Positions 25,351 through 34,266 of a stretch of DNA of 64,000 nt are shown here, piece by piece. The stretch spans positions 124,001 through 188,000 of the forward strand of contig NZ_JAVRIE010000007.1 in NCBI RefSeq assembly GCF_031846165.1, in the 5' to 3' direction. Source of the stretch: Glaciecola blandensis. Its GTDB lineage: Bacteria; Pseudomonadota; Gammaproteobacteria; Enterobacterales; Alteromonadaceae. How positions within the stretch are numbered: position 1 is the first letter of the stretch; each line of letters begins with the position of its first letter. The notes below the pieces were generated by a model. It worked only from the letters and a program-made list of their open reading frames with translations. It searched no databases and was not told the DNA's origin. The translations under genes were made by a program, and so were the position numbers.

Positions 25351-26610
25351 ATGACTGAGAATCACAATCCTAGAAGGACAACAAGAAACGCGGAAAAGTC
25401 AGCCCGCTTTATTATCCCTATCGCAATTTTTGTTTCAGTTTTGATTGTCGGTTCAGCGCTCTATTTTATCTATCCATCTGCATTAGAGAGGGATAACACC
25501 AAGCTAACAGAGCCTATTTACAAGGCAGAGCAAACACCTCTTTTTGGACGAGCAGTGCAAACAGAAATTCCCTCTCAATCGCTAGGGAAGAAAGCTAATC
25601 CTGATTACAAGATTGTGTTTCCTCAAGATCACGGCTCACACAATGACTTTGACATTGAATGGTGGTATTTGACTGCGAATTTAGACGGTGACAATGGTCT
25701 TGAATATGATATTCAATGGACATTGTTCCGCTTCAGAATCCCCTCGGAAGAAGGCAAAGCTTGGGGAAATGAACACACTTTTATGGCTCATGCCTCTGTC
25801 CACTCTGGTGAGCAGCACTGGTTTACTGAAAAGTTTGCACGTGGTGGCATAGGCATCGCTGGAGTCACCAAAGAAAGTCCTTTTGCATTGTATATAGATG
25901 ACTGGCTTTGGCAGAACAATCTTGGGCAGCGTGGTTTACTTCCAGCAGATTTAGACTTCTCCCTTAGACGAGTAGACCCAGGTAAAATAAATCAGAACGT
26001 GAGCCCATCAGGCAGCAGCACTTTGTCGCTTTCTCTTCAACTGAAAAACAAAGGGCCCTATATTCTTCAAGGAGATGAGGGCTACAGCATAAAATCAGGT
26101 TCAGCTTCACATGCATCACATTATTATAGTGCGCCTTTTATAGATGTTGAAGGCTATGTACAAATGAGTGGTATTGACGCAGCAGCAGTCCGCGTGAAAG
26201 GTCAAGCTTGGTTTGATCAGGAGTGGACCTCACAACTATTAGACCAGAACACCTTAGGTTGGGATTGGATGTCTTTGCATTTGGATGATGGCAGTAAAAT
26301 AATGGCGTTTCAGATGCGTTTGGCAAATCAGAGTGACTACATCACTGGCACCTTTATAGAAGCAGATGGGTCGTCGCAAACATTGGAAGGAAGTGACATT
26401 TCACTAGTAGCACTCAACAACACAAGCGTTGGCAATAAAACGTTTCCACTTTCTTGGCACCTTCGTATACCACAGAGAGACATCGACATTACTGTAGAAA
26501 GTAAAAAACAGGACCAATGGAATCCGGCTTTATTCCCTTATTATGAAGGCGCCGTAAACATTTCTGGCTCTCATAGCGGCGAGGGTTTTTTAGAACTAAC
26601 TGGCTACTGA
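25351..26610 (+). CDS. AttH/CrtC lipocalin-like secreted protein
   Basis: A 419-residue protein anchored by one N-terminal TM helix (about 21-43), the rest periplasmic. It has the family motif DFDIEWWYLTANLDG near 95-110, the block QWTLFRFRIP, a central GQAWFDQEWTS with WDWMSLHLDDG, and the end GFLELTGY. This is the double-lipocalin fold of AttH and of CrtC-type hydratases; assignment to a carotenoid enzyme is not justified here. It is seven bases after the permease, so it is the third member of the export unit. Confidence 0.85.
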   Translation: MTENHNPRRTTRNAEKSARFIIPIAIFVSVLIVGSALYFIYPSALERDNTKLTEPIYKAEQTPLFGRAVQTEIPSQSLGKKANPDYKIVFPQDHGSHNDFDIEWWYLTANLDGDNGLEYDIQWTLFRFRIPSEEGKAWGNEHTFMAHASVHSGEQHWFTEKFARGGIGIAGVTKESPFALYIDDWLWQNNLGQRGLLPADLDFSLRRVDPGKINQNVSPSGSSTLSLSLQLKNKGPYILQGDEGYSIKSGSASHASHYYSAPFIDVEGYVQMSGIDAAAVRVKGQAWFDQEWTSQLLDQNTLGWDWMSLHLDDGSKIMAFQMRLANQSDYITGTFIEADGSSQTLEGSDISLVALNNTSVGNKTFPLSWHLRIPQRDIDITVESKKQDQWNPALFPYYEGAVNISGSHSGEGFLELTGY

Positions 26611-26709
26611 AAGGTGGCGTTTACCGTTCAACCGACCGAGGCACTCATTGGGAACAGATCTCCGATACCATATGAGAGCGGCTATAGTTTTTAGCTTGGT
26701 TAATTGCGT

Positions 26710-29307
26710 TCAAGTGGAATAGTTTTTATTGAGCCACTTTCTTATGTCGTCAAGTGGTAGCGGTCTACAAGTCAAAAAGCCTTGATAAGTATCACAATTG
26801 TATTCTTTCAAATATTCTCTAGTTTCCTCATCCTCGACCCCTTCTGCAACAATTGCATAACCGAGTGCTTGTGCCATATTGATAGAAGCTTTCACAATAA
26901 TGGCTGCGCTGTCAGAAGACCGAATTTCTCCGATTAGTGAGCGATCTAGTTTAACTTCTTTCGCCGGTAGTCTCTGCAGATATGACAATGAAGAATAGCC
27001 TGTACCAAAGTCATCTACGGAAATATTTACTCCCATTTCCGCTAAAGCGGTCAAGCTAGCTATACTTACTTTTGGATCTTCCATAGCCGCGGTTTCAGTC
27101 AGTTCGAGGTAAATGGATTCAGCGGCTACCGAGTGTCTGTTGAGTATTTTTTTAACGTCTTCAACGAAACTCATTTTTGATATATCTCTTGCCGAGACAT
27201 TGATTGACACTGTACCAGAGTATGCTGCTTGTTTAATCGAGTTCATATCGACAATCGCCCTATCAATTGCCCACAAGGTTAACTGATTGATGAGTCCAGA
27301 TTCCTCTGCCAGTGGAATAAACTCATCAGGAGGAATAAGCCCTCTAGTAGGATGAATCCAGCGAACCAGTGCTTCCATACCAACGACCTGATTGCTGTTC
27401 ACATTTAGCTTTGGTTGGTAATACAGTACCAGTTGTTCTTGATCTAGCGCTTCTCTAAGGTGAGTCAGTAATGTGAGACGATCCTCATCATAAATGTCTA
27501 GCTCTTCATGAAAAACGCCCATCATCTCTTTTGAATTTGGCGCTTCCCCCAAAGCAATAAGAGCATTTCTGATCAGTTGAGCAGGATTGTCACCATGTTG
27601 CGGGTAGAGAGCACTTCCGTAGATAGGTGCTAAATCGATAAGTAAGCCTTGTACCTCTATCGGTTCTGCTGTTCGACGTAGTACCTCATAGAAGGCCTTG
27701 GGATTTTTTTCGAAAGCATCTTGGTACATTAACGAACCAAATAGGTCACGAGAAAGTTGGTAAACACACTCTTTTTGGCCTTTGTCATTAATAAAAGACA
27801 CCACTCCTTCCAATTCAGCATGTTGTGTATTTAGTGACTCAGCGATGCTACAAATAATGCGCTCTGTACTAGATAAGCCCAGGGTTCTTGTAATGTCATC
27901 CAAACGAGTGATTTGTGCTACCGCGAGTATGTAACGCTCATCGGGATTGGCATCAATGCTTTTTTGGACCAACCATTCAAAGCGATTACGATTGGAAAGC
28001 TTACTTATGGGATCTTTAGATAAGGTTTCAGTCAGCAAGGTTTGTGCAATATTACGCTGCTTTTCTTGCTCTATACTTTCAGCCTGTGCTTTAATTTTTT
28101 GTGAGCGTTCTATAAATAAGCGGCTGGCGAGAGCAAGAGTCAAGATGACCGCCTCAATAACTGAGCCTATTTGCATTGCATATTCAGTAAAGAATGTATT
28201 AGGCAGAAAGCCCGATGTACGGCCAGAGGTAGCAAAGAAACCGATGGTCAAAGAGGACCAAGCGATTGTAAAAAATATACCAGGTCCCTTTCGTACCATA
28301 CTAGTGATGGGGCCCGCCAGTAAGAGCACACTAAATAAAAAGACAGCGCCGACAGCGGATACTCTTACAACGAGATCGTAAGGAGCAAAAAACGCAACTA
28401 GTAGATTAAAGATTTCAAAGACCCTCATGCTCCTCAGAGCGATATCAAGCTTAGGACTGTACTTCGCAGATTGAAGAAACTCTCTAGCAAAAAGAACTGA
28501 AAACAATGCTAATAATGGCATTGAAATTAAAAATAATCGGCTATTTAACTCAGGCCAATCACTCAGTAAAAGTTGTCGAATATGACCGCTGCTTGTAGCG
28601 AAAAAAAGTAAATAGCCGGAAATAGCAAGGGTATAATAAAAATACAACCTTTCTCTCAGCGTGACGAACACGGCAAAGTTAATCAAAATAATGAAAACCA
28701 TTGCACCAAAATAAAAGAAATGAAAATTCTGAGCTGCGGCGGCAGCTTCAAAGAAGTATTGTTCCTCCCATACTTTAACAGGAATGATCAATGAGCCTTG
28801 TGTCTGAACACGCGCAAAAATTTGCAAACTCTCGCCTGGGACAAGTTGGAATTTGAAAAGATTACTTGGGTGATCAATATCTCGCGGATAGAAAGGCAGC
28901 ATATCGCCAGTAGATAATTGTGCCACGAGCTTACTGTCTTTGAGAGCATAGAAATTGACGGAATCAAGCTGAGAGTAGTCTATCTCAAAAATGAAGTTTT
29001 TAACGCTTTGGGACTGATTCAACACTGAACTTCTAATCCAATAAGCGGATGAATTAAAACCGAAACTAGCTTGCTTTGATGAAGTTCCCTGCCACTCAGT
29101 ATTTTCTAAGATTAGAATATCATCCAATGCCTTCGTGTTCTGAATATCTTCATAATACTCAAAGTAAACTTCAATTGGATAAACTGACGCCTCATCTACT
29201 TGGGTCGTTTTAAAATCGGCAGAAGAAGCTAGCAAGTTCAATGAGAAAAAGCATAAGAATAAAAAAAGAAATATGCGCTTACTTGTCAAAAATATCTTAT
29301 TGAACAT
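26710..29307 (-). CDS. 7TMR-DISM receptor with degenerate GGDEF and intact EAL
   Basis: An 865-residue membrane signalling protein. A signal peptide (1-28) leads to a 7TMR-DISMED2 periplasmic domain (about 35-170), a seven-helix block (about 185-400) and a short coiled linker. The GGDEF-like region (about 430-570) has SRDLFG at the active-site loop, so it should not make c-di-GMP. The EAL domain (about 610-860) keeps EAL at 645-647, ELTETAAMED, DDFGTGYSSLSYL, VKLDRSL and AEGVED, so it should degrade c-di-GMP. It is 170 bases downstream of the phosphatase gene, same strand. Confidence 0.92.
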   Translation of the reverse strand: MFNKIFLTSKRIFLFLFLCFFSLNLLASSADFKTTQVDEASVYPIEVYFEYYEDIQNTKALDDILILENTEWQGTSSKQASFGFNSSAYWIRSSVLNQSQSVKNFIFEIDYSQLDSVNFYALKDSKLVAQLSTGDMLPFYPRDIDHPSNLFKFQLVPGESLQIFARVQTQGSLIIPVKVWEEQYFFEAAAAAQNFHFFYFGAMVFIILINFAVFVTLRERLYFYYTLAISGYLLFFATSSGHIRQLLLSDWPELNSRLFLISMPLLALFSVLFAREFLQSAKYSPKLDIALRSMRVFEIFNLLVAFFAPYDLVVRVSAVGAVFLFSVLLLAGPITSMVRKGPGIFFTIAWSSLTIGFFATSGRTSGFLPNTFFTEYAMQIGSVIEAVILTLALASRLFIERSQKIKAQAESIEQEKQRNIAQTLLTETLSKDPISKLSNRNRFEWLVQKSIDANPDERYILAVAQITRLDDITRTLGLSSTERIICSIAESLNTQHAELEGVVSFINDKGQKECVYQLSRDLFGSLMYQDAFEKNPKAFYEVLRRTAEPIEVQGLLIDLAPIYGSALYPQHGDNPAQLIRNALIALGEAPNSKEMMGVFHEELDIYDEDRLTLLTHLREALDQEQLVLYYQPKLNVNSNQVVGMEALVRWIHPTRGLIPPDEFIPLAEESGLINQLTLWAIDRAIVDMNSIKQAAYSGTVSINVSARDISKMSFVEDVKKILNRHSVAAESIYLELTETAAMEDPKVSIASLTALAEMGVNISVDDFGTGYSSLSYLQRLPAKEVKLDRSLIGEIRSSDSAAIIVKASINMAQALGYAIVAEGVEDEETREYLKEYNCDTYQGFLTCRPLPLDDIRKWLNKNYST

Positions 29308-29477
29308 AAAACGGATTTAAACCATACACTAACCCTTTTGACAGCGTCCTTACTGAACTGGTAGCTCCTTAAAAAGAAAATACGCGTTGTTTTCTTACAC
29401 TAATAATCGACGACGAATCAAGCTGACTTTGAGCAGTAAAGTGCTGTGTTGCCAAGATTTCATTCGAGTAGTAGCGC

Positions 29478-30827
29478 CTATTCAGGCGCTTTTCCGAGAA
29501 ATTCAAAGATACGCTCTGCAATATCTGTATTGTTTAAATTGCCTTCGAAAGCGTCGGCGCCTGCGCCAAATGCATAAATCTCTACATCAACGCCAGTATG
29601 GCCTGACGTTGTCCAACCGGTATTAGTACGATTATCTAAGATTGTTTTTAATACGCCTTCACGAGCTCGTTGATCTAACGCGGAAGTTATCACACTGACC
29701 GCATTCTTTTCCTCGTCATTTAATTCAAAACCAAATTGTTCAGATACATATATTGCCATGTCTTCTTTTTCTAATATGACTTTCGCGATGGCTTCAACAG
29801 ATGACTTCATGTTTTGAATGAACTCTGGACTCCAGCGGTATTCGCCTTTGGCACCAATAGTTAAACCGCCGGTGCTGTGGTCAGCGGTTAACACAACCAA
29901 GGTGTCAGGATTAGCTAATACGTACTGTTTTAGCAGCATCATCGTATGCTCTAAGTCCTGCATTTCACCCATCGCAGAAGCGATATCATTAGCGTGACCC
30001 GCCCAGTCAACTTGGCTAGCTTCTACTAGTAAAAAATAACCGTTTACATTTTCCAAGTGCGCAATCGCAGCCTCTGTCATTACCGACAAACGCTGTCTGT
30101 TGGTATCGTCCAAGGCCTTTGGCAAGCCTACATCAGCAAACAGACCTAAGGTTGGTTTGCCTTTTGGCAAAGCAAGTAAATCGGTATAGGAATCCGCATA
30201 TTGATAGCCTAAGGCTTTGAATTCATCGACTAAATTGCGGTCATCACGAATGAAGTAACGCCAGCCACCGCCAAGCATCACGTCGGTAACTAGGTCATTG
30301 CCGATGCGGTCGTCGAGAAAAGAATCGGCGATTTGATCATAGTTTCGTCTCGATTCATTGTGCGCAATATAAGATGCTGGCGTTGCATGAACGATTTGTG
30401 ATGTTACTGCTACGCCCGTTTTCATTCCTAGTTTTTTAGCACGATGAAGGACGGTTTCTAAAGGTTTTTTATCGAGGTCAACCGCAATTGCACCGTTGTA
30501 GGTTTTTTGCCCAGTCGACAGTGCTGTTGCACTCGCAGCGGAGTCAGTCACATAACCGGAAATCTGCGCGGGATATGTTCGAGCAGTCCCAACAAGAAAC
30601 TCATCAAGAGCTGTCGGTTCTATTTCAGCAGTATCAGGGTTGTCTTTATATAAACGATATGCGGTTGTGTACGCGGGACCCATGCCATCGGCAACCACCA
30701 TAATAATATTTCTCGGTGTTTGAACCTGACTTGAAGCATCAGACACACTGCTTGTAGAAGTGCATGCTGCAGAGAAAAGTGCTGCACTTAACACTATTGT
30801 TAATAAGGGAAACTTGAAACTCGTCAT
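29478..30827 (-). CDS. Alkaline phosphatase, lipoprotein form
   Basis: A 449-residue PhoA-superfamily enzyme. The N-terminal signal ends at Cys22 (FSAAC), consistent with a lipoprotein. The first metal motif is VVADGMGPAYTTAY; the nucleophile Ser96 is in YVTDSAASATALSTG; the other metal ligands are in DWAGHAND, LTADHSTGGLTIG and SGHTGVDV. It should release phosphate from phosphomonoesters at the cell envelope. It is divergent from aceA. I saw no Pho box in the 475 bases upstream. Confidence 0.92.
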   Translation of the reverse strand: MTSFKFPLLTIVLSAALFSAACTSTSSVSDASSQVQTPRNIIMVVADGMGPAYTTAYRLYKDNPDTAEIEPTALDEFLVGTARTYPAQISGYVTDSAASATALSTGQKTYNGAIAVDLDKKPLETVLHRAKKLGMKTGVAVTSQIVHATPASYIAHNESRRNYDQIADSFLDDRIGNDLVTDVMLGGGWRYFIRDDRNLVDEFKALGYQYADSYTDLLALPKGKPTLGLFADVGLPKALDDTNRQRLSVMTEAAIAHLENVNGYFLLVEASQVDWAGHANDIASAMGEMQDLEHTMMLLKQYVLANPDTLVVLTADHSTGGLTIGAKGEYRWSPEFIQNMKSSVEAIAKVILEKEDMAIYVSEQFGFELNDEEKNAVSVITSALDQRAREGVLKTILDNRTNTGWTTSGHTGVDVEIYAFGAGADAFEGNLNNTDIAERIFEFLGKAPE

Positions 30828-31171
30828 TATATCTCTTCAAACCTTATAAAGCTGAAGTGCTAGCTCACATAGCACCTTGATTAAAAGAAGCGTCATTCAC
30901 CACTTTGCAGAGAAAAGCGCCACATCGGGCCGGTATGCCCAGAGTATTACTCAAAATTATACACATTATATGCAAGAGTAAATACAAAGATTAAGCATCT
31001 AAGCTTAATGATGGGTCTATTTTTCAAATAACTCATTTATTCAACAACTTAGAGAAAATTATCAAGCGCTTGATATTTCAATGCCAAGCCACATTCACAA
31101 AATAAATACCGAGAATCATTTTCATACTGTTTTTTTATTCACAATTGCAGCATAGGATGAATGCGTCGCTA

Positions 31172-31197
31172 GCAAAAATGCAAACAACCATTTTTGC
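31172..31197. promoter_or_regulatory. Inverted repeat upstream of aceA
   Basis: GCAAAAATG (31172-31180) and CATTTTTGC (31189-31197) are perfect 9-bp arms around an 8-base spacer, 106 bases upstream of aceA. It has the size of a dimeric regulator site. Otherwise 30828-31302 is AT-rich with no gene or clear promoter. Confidence 0.5.
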
Positions 31198-31302
31198 CAA
31201 ATAATTAGAAATGAATGACAGCGTTCGCAATAAGCAGCGAAACTAACATTAAATATCTGCTCACTCGCAACAACGCAGGTAGCACAACAAGAGGAATACA
31301 AG

Positions 31303-32904
31303 ATGTCACAGTATCAACAAGACTTAGCAGCAATGACTGAATTGAAAAATGCACAAGGGACACCTTGGAATGCCATCAGCCCTGAATATGCGGCGCGCAT
31401 GAAAGCACAAAATCGATTCAAAACGGGTTTGGACATAGCCAAATATACTGCTGGCATTATGCGCGCTGACATGGCGGAATACGATGCTGACAGCTCGAAG
31501 TACACTCAATCACTCGGTTGCTGGCACGGCTTCATCGGTCAACAAAAAATGTTGGCTGTGAAAAAGCACCAAGGCACAACGAGCAAGAGCTATTTATATT
31601 TGTCTGGCTGGATGGTTGCTGCGCTTCGTTCTGAATTCGGTCCTCTTCCAGACCAATCAATGCATGAAAAAACAACAGTACCCGCCTTGATTGAGGAACT
31701 CTATACGTTCTTAAGACAGGCTGATGCCCGAGAGCTTGGTAAGTTATTTGATGCGTTGGATGATGCTCGCGAAAAAGGACTCAATACCAAGGACATTCAA
31801 TCTCAAATTGATAACTTTGAAACGCATGTTGTGCCTATCATTGCTGATATCGACGCCGGTTTCGGTAACGAAGAAGCAACCTATTTACTTGCTAAGAAAA
31901 TGATTGAAGCTGGCGCATGCTGCATTCAAATTGAAAACCAAGTTTCTGACGCTAAGCAATGTGGCCACCAGGACGGAAAAGTAACTGTGCCACATGAAGA
32001 TTTTCTAGCTAAAATTAATGCTGTGCGTTACGCCTTCCTTGAGCTCGGCGTAGATGACGGAGTCATTGTAGCTCGTACAGACTCATTGGGTGCAGGCCTG
32101 ACACAAAAAATTCCAGTATCACAGTCTGAGGGTGATCTAGCAGATCAGTATAATGCCTTCCTTGAAACAACACCTGTTAATTCAATCGATGATTTAAGTA
32201 ACGGCGATTCAGTGATGAAACTTAATGGTGAGTTGGTGAAACCAGTACGCTTACCGAACGGTTTATACAAATTTAAAGACGACACTGGCTTCGATCGTGT
32301 AGTGCTTGACTGTGTAACCTCCTTACAAAACGGTGCTGACTTGCTATGGATAGAGACCGAGAAGCCTCATGTTGGTCAAATTGGTGACATGGTTAGAGCC
32401 ATTCGAGAGCAAGCGCCAAACGCTAAATTAGTCTACAACAACAGCCCTTCATTCAACTGGACCTTGAACTTCCGCCAGCAAGTATTTGATACTTGGGCTG
32501 AAGAAGGGAAAGACTTAAGTAATTACGACCGCTCAGCATTAATGTCAGCAAGCTATGACCAGTCAGAACTTGCACTTGAAGCGGATGAGAAGGTACGTAC
32601 CTTCCAAGCAGATGCAGCTCGTGAAGCCGGTATTTTCCACCATTTGATTACATTACCAACCTACCACACAGCGGCATTGTCTACGGACAATCTAGCCAAA
32701 GGTTACTTTGGTGAAGAAGGAATGTTGGCATATGTTAAAGGCGTGCAACGTCAGGAGCTGCGCCAAGGCTTAGCTTGTGTTAAACACCAAGCGATGGCAG
32801 GTTCAGACTTGGGTGACACTCACAAAGAATACTTCTCCGGCGAACAAGCTTTAAAAGCTTCTGGTGAAGACAACACAATGAACCAGTTTGATGTTGTAAC
32901 TTAA
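31303..32904 (+). CDS. aceA: AceA, isocitrate lyase (long form)
   Basis: Splits isocitrate to succinate and glyoxylate, the first step of the glyoxylate shunt. At 533 residues it is of the longer type found in Pseudomonas and marine gammaproteobacteria (E. coli AceA is 434). The catalytic Cys220 is in AKQCGHQDGK; the metal and substrate region is IADIDAGFGN; the C-terminal half has YNNSPSFNW. GAGG lies eight bases before the ATG. glcB supplies the second enzyme 1.4 kb downstream. Confidence 0.96.
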   Translation: MSQYQQDLAAMTELKNAQGTPWNAISPEYAARMKAQNRFKTGLDIAKYTAGIMRADMAEYDADSSKYTQSLGCWHGFIGQQKMLAVKKHQGTTSKSYLYLSGWMVAALRSEFGPLPDQSMHEKTTVPALIEELYTFLRQADARELGKLFDALDDAREKGLNTKDIQSQIDNFETHVVPIIADIDAGFGNEEATYLLAKKMIEAGACCIQIENQVSDAKQCGHQDGKVTVPHEDFLAKINAVRYAFLELGVDDGVIVARTDSLGAGLTQKIPVSQSEGDLADQYNAFLETTPVNSIDDLSNGDSVMKLNGELVKPVRLPNGLYKFKDDTGFDRVVLDCVTSLQNGADLLWIETEKPHVGQIGDMVRAIREQAPNAKLVYNNSPSFNWTLNFRQQVFDTWAEEGKDLSNYDRSALMSASYDQSELALEADEKVRTFQADAAREAGIFHHLITLPTYHTAALSTDNLAKGYFGEEGMLAYVKGVQRQELRQGLACVKHQAMAGSDLGDTHKEYFSGEQALKASGEDNTMNQFDVVT

Positions 32905-32952
32905 TATCAAAAACAACAATCAAGATTATCTTGATGATCCAACTCTTGTTCA

Positions 32953-32976
32953 GGCGCCCTTCGGGGCGTTTTTTTC
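32953..32976 (+). terminator. aceA terminator
   Basis: Stem GCGCCC and GGGCGT with a TTCG loop, followed by seven T, begins about 50 bases past the aceA stop. It separates aceA from the LysR gene. Confidence 0.85.
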
Positions 32977-33170
32977 ATTTCGACTTAATTCTATGATGTA
33001 AATCAAGTGATTAGCTTCTTACACTACCAAGGTATTATCAATTTTCTCCGCGCTATGGTTATATACTAGCCAAAGTAAATTGTGTTTACCTCCTCTGAGT
33101 TTTGTTAAACTCTCATGCAGTGGAGCGCAAGCGCGCTGATCACATCTCATATAGGAAATGGAAGAGTATT

Positions 33171-34127
33171 TTGAATATCGCAAAAGTTGATTTAAACCTA
33201 TTAGTATATTTGGATGTGTTGTTACGAGAAGGCAGTGTCACGAAAGCGGCAAATCAACTGAGTATCACCCAACCAGCAATGAGTAATGGCTTAAAAAGGC
33301 TACGAGATCTTTTTAAAGATCCTCTTTTGGTGCGAACAAGTGATGGTATGACCCCAACCAAACGTGCGCTTGAATTACAGCCAGTGATCAGAGATGTTCT
33401 CAGTAAATTAGAGTCATCTATTCAACCAGAAGTTGAATTCAGTCCAGAAACTAGCGTACGTACCTTTCGCATTATGACCAGTGATTATGCCGAATCGACT
33501 TTACTGCTAGAGCTAATTGGTCGTCTAGCGACCTTGGCGCCAAATATTACCCTTGATCTCATCACGCCAAGCGACGTGACTTTCCACGATGTAGAGCAAG
33601 GTAAAGTGGATATGGCTATTAACCGCTTCGATGAGTTGCCATTGTCATTTCACCAGAAAGTTATTTGGTATGACTCATTTTCATGCGTCATCGGTAGTGA
33701 CCACCCAATGAAGCACAACTTTGATTTAAACGCTTATTTGAAAGGCCAGCATATTTGGGTCAGTAAAACCGGTTTTGGTGTGGGCGTGGGCATCGACCCA
33801 AATGAGGTTCAAAAACTGGGTTGGGTTGACGCTGAATTAACTAAGATAGGTAAACAACGAGATATTCGAGTATTTACTCGCCACTACCATGCTGCGTTAC
33901 AGTTAGCTAAAACGCAAAATTTGATAGCAACACTCCCCAGTAAAGCAGCAAAAATATTTAAAGACGACCCTACTATTACGGTTGTGGAGCCTCCTTTTGA
34001 TATTCCACCTATTGCATTAAAAATGGCCTGGAGTGCACTCCTGCACCATGATGCTGGGCATATTTGGTTACGCCGTCTTATCACCGATGTCGCCAATGGA
34101 ATGAATAATGAAGTTGAGCCAACATAA
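33171..34127 (+). CDS. LysR-family regulator between aceA and glcB
   Basis: A 318-residue LTTR. The N-terminal helix-turn-helix lies in VDLNLLVYLDVLLREGSVTKAA and LSITQPAMSNGLKRLRDLF; the rest is the LysR substrate domain (from about residue 93). No ATG fits; the TTG at 33171 has GGAAGAG upstream and gives the family N-terminus, while another TTG at 33102 would add 23 residues. It sits between the two glyoxylate shunt genes, so control of aceA or glcB is likely (inference). Its effector is not known. Confidence 0.88.
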   Translation: MNIAKVDLNLLVYLDVLLREGSVTKAANQLSITQPAMSNGLKRLRDLFKDPLLVRTSDGMTPTKRALELQPVIRDVLSKLESSIQPEVEFSPETSVRTFRIMTSDYAESTLLLELIGRLATLAPNITLDLITPSDVTFHDVEQGKVDMAINRFDELPLSFHQKVIWYDSFSCVIGSDHPMKHNFDLNAYLKGQHIWVSKTGFGVGVGIDPNEVQKLGWVDAELTKIGKQRDIRVFTRHYHAALQLAKTQNLIATLPSKAAKIFKDDPTITVVEPPFDIPPIALKMAWSALLHHDAGHIWLRRLITDVANGMNNEVEPT

Positions 34128-34266
34128 GCAACATTCATCATATTTATAGCAAACATATATTACATAAACTAAAAGTTACTCTTTTCTTTCCTTACACTGG
34201 TAAAAAGAAAGGAGAACGACGCCGTCGACATCATCTCCAGCCACCCAACTAAAGAAGGCTGTCACA

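Noticed and set aside
25351..26610. Carotenoid hydratase (CrtC)
   Set aside because: The fold family is shared, but no carotenoid genes are nearby and the ABC transporter context fits AttH better.
29472..29493. Hairpin AGCGCCT/AGGCGCT followed by TTTT near the phosphatase stop
   Set aside because: The T-run is on the plus strand, where no gene ends; on the minus strand it overlaps the stop codon and lacks a T-run.
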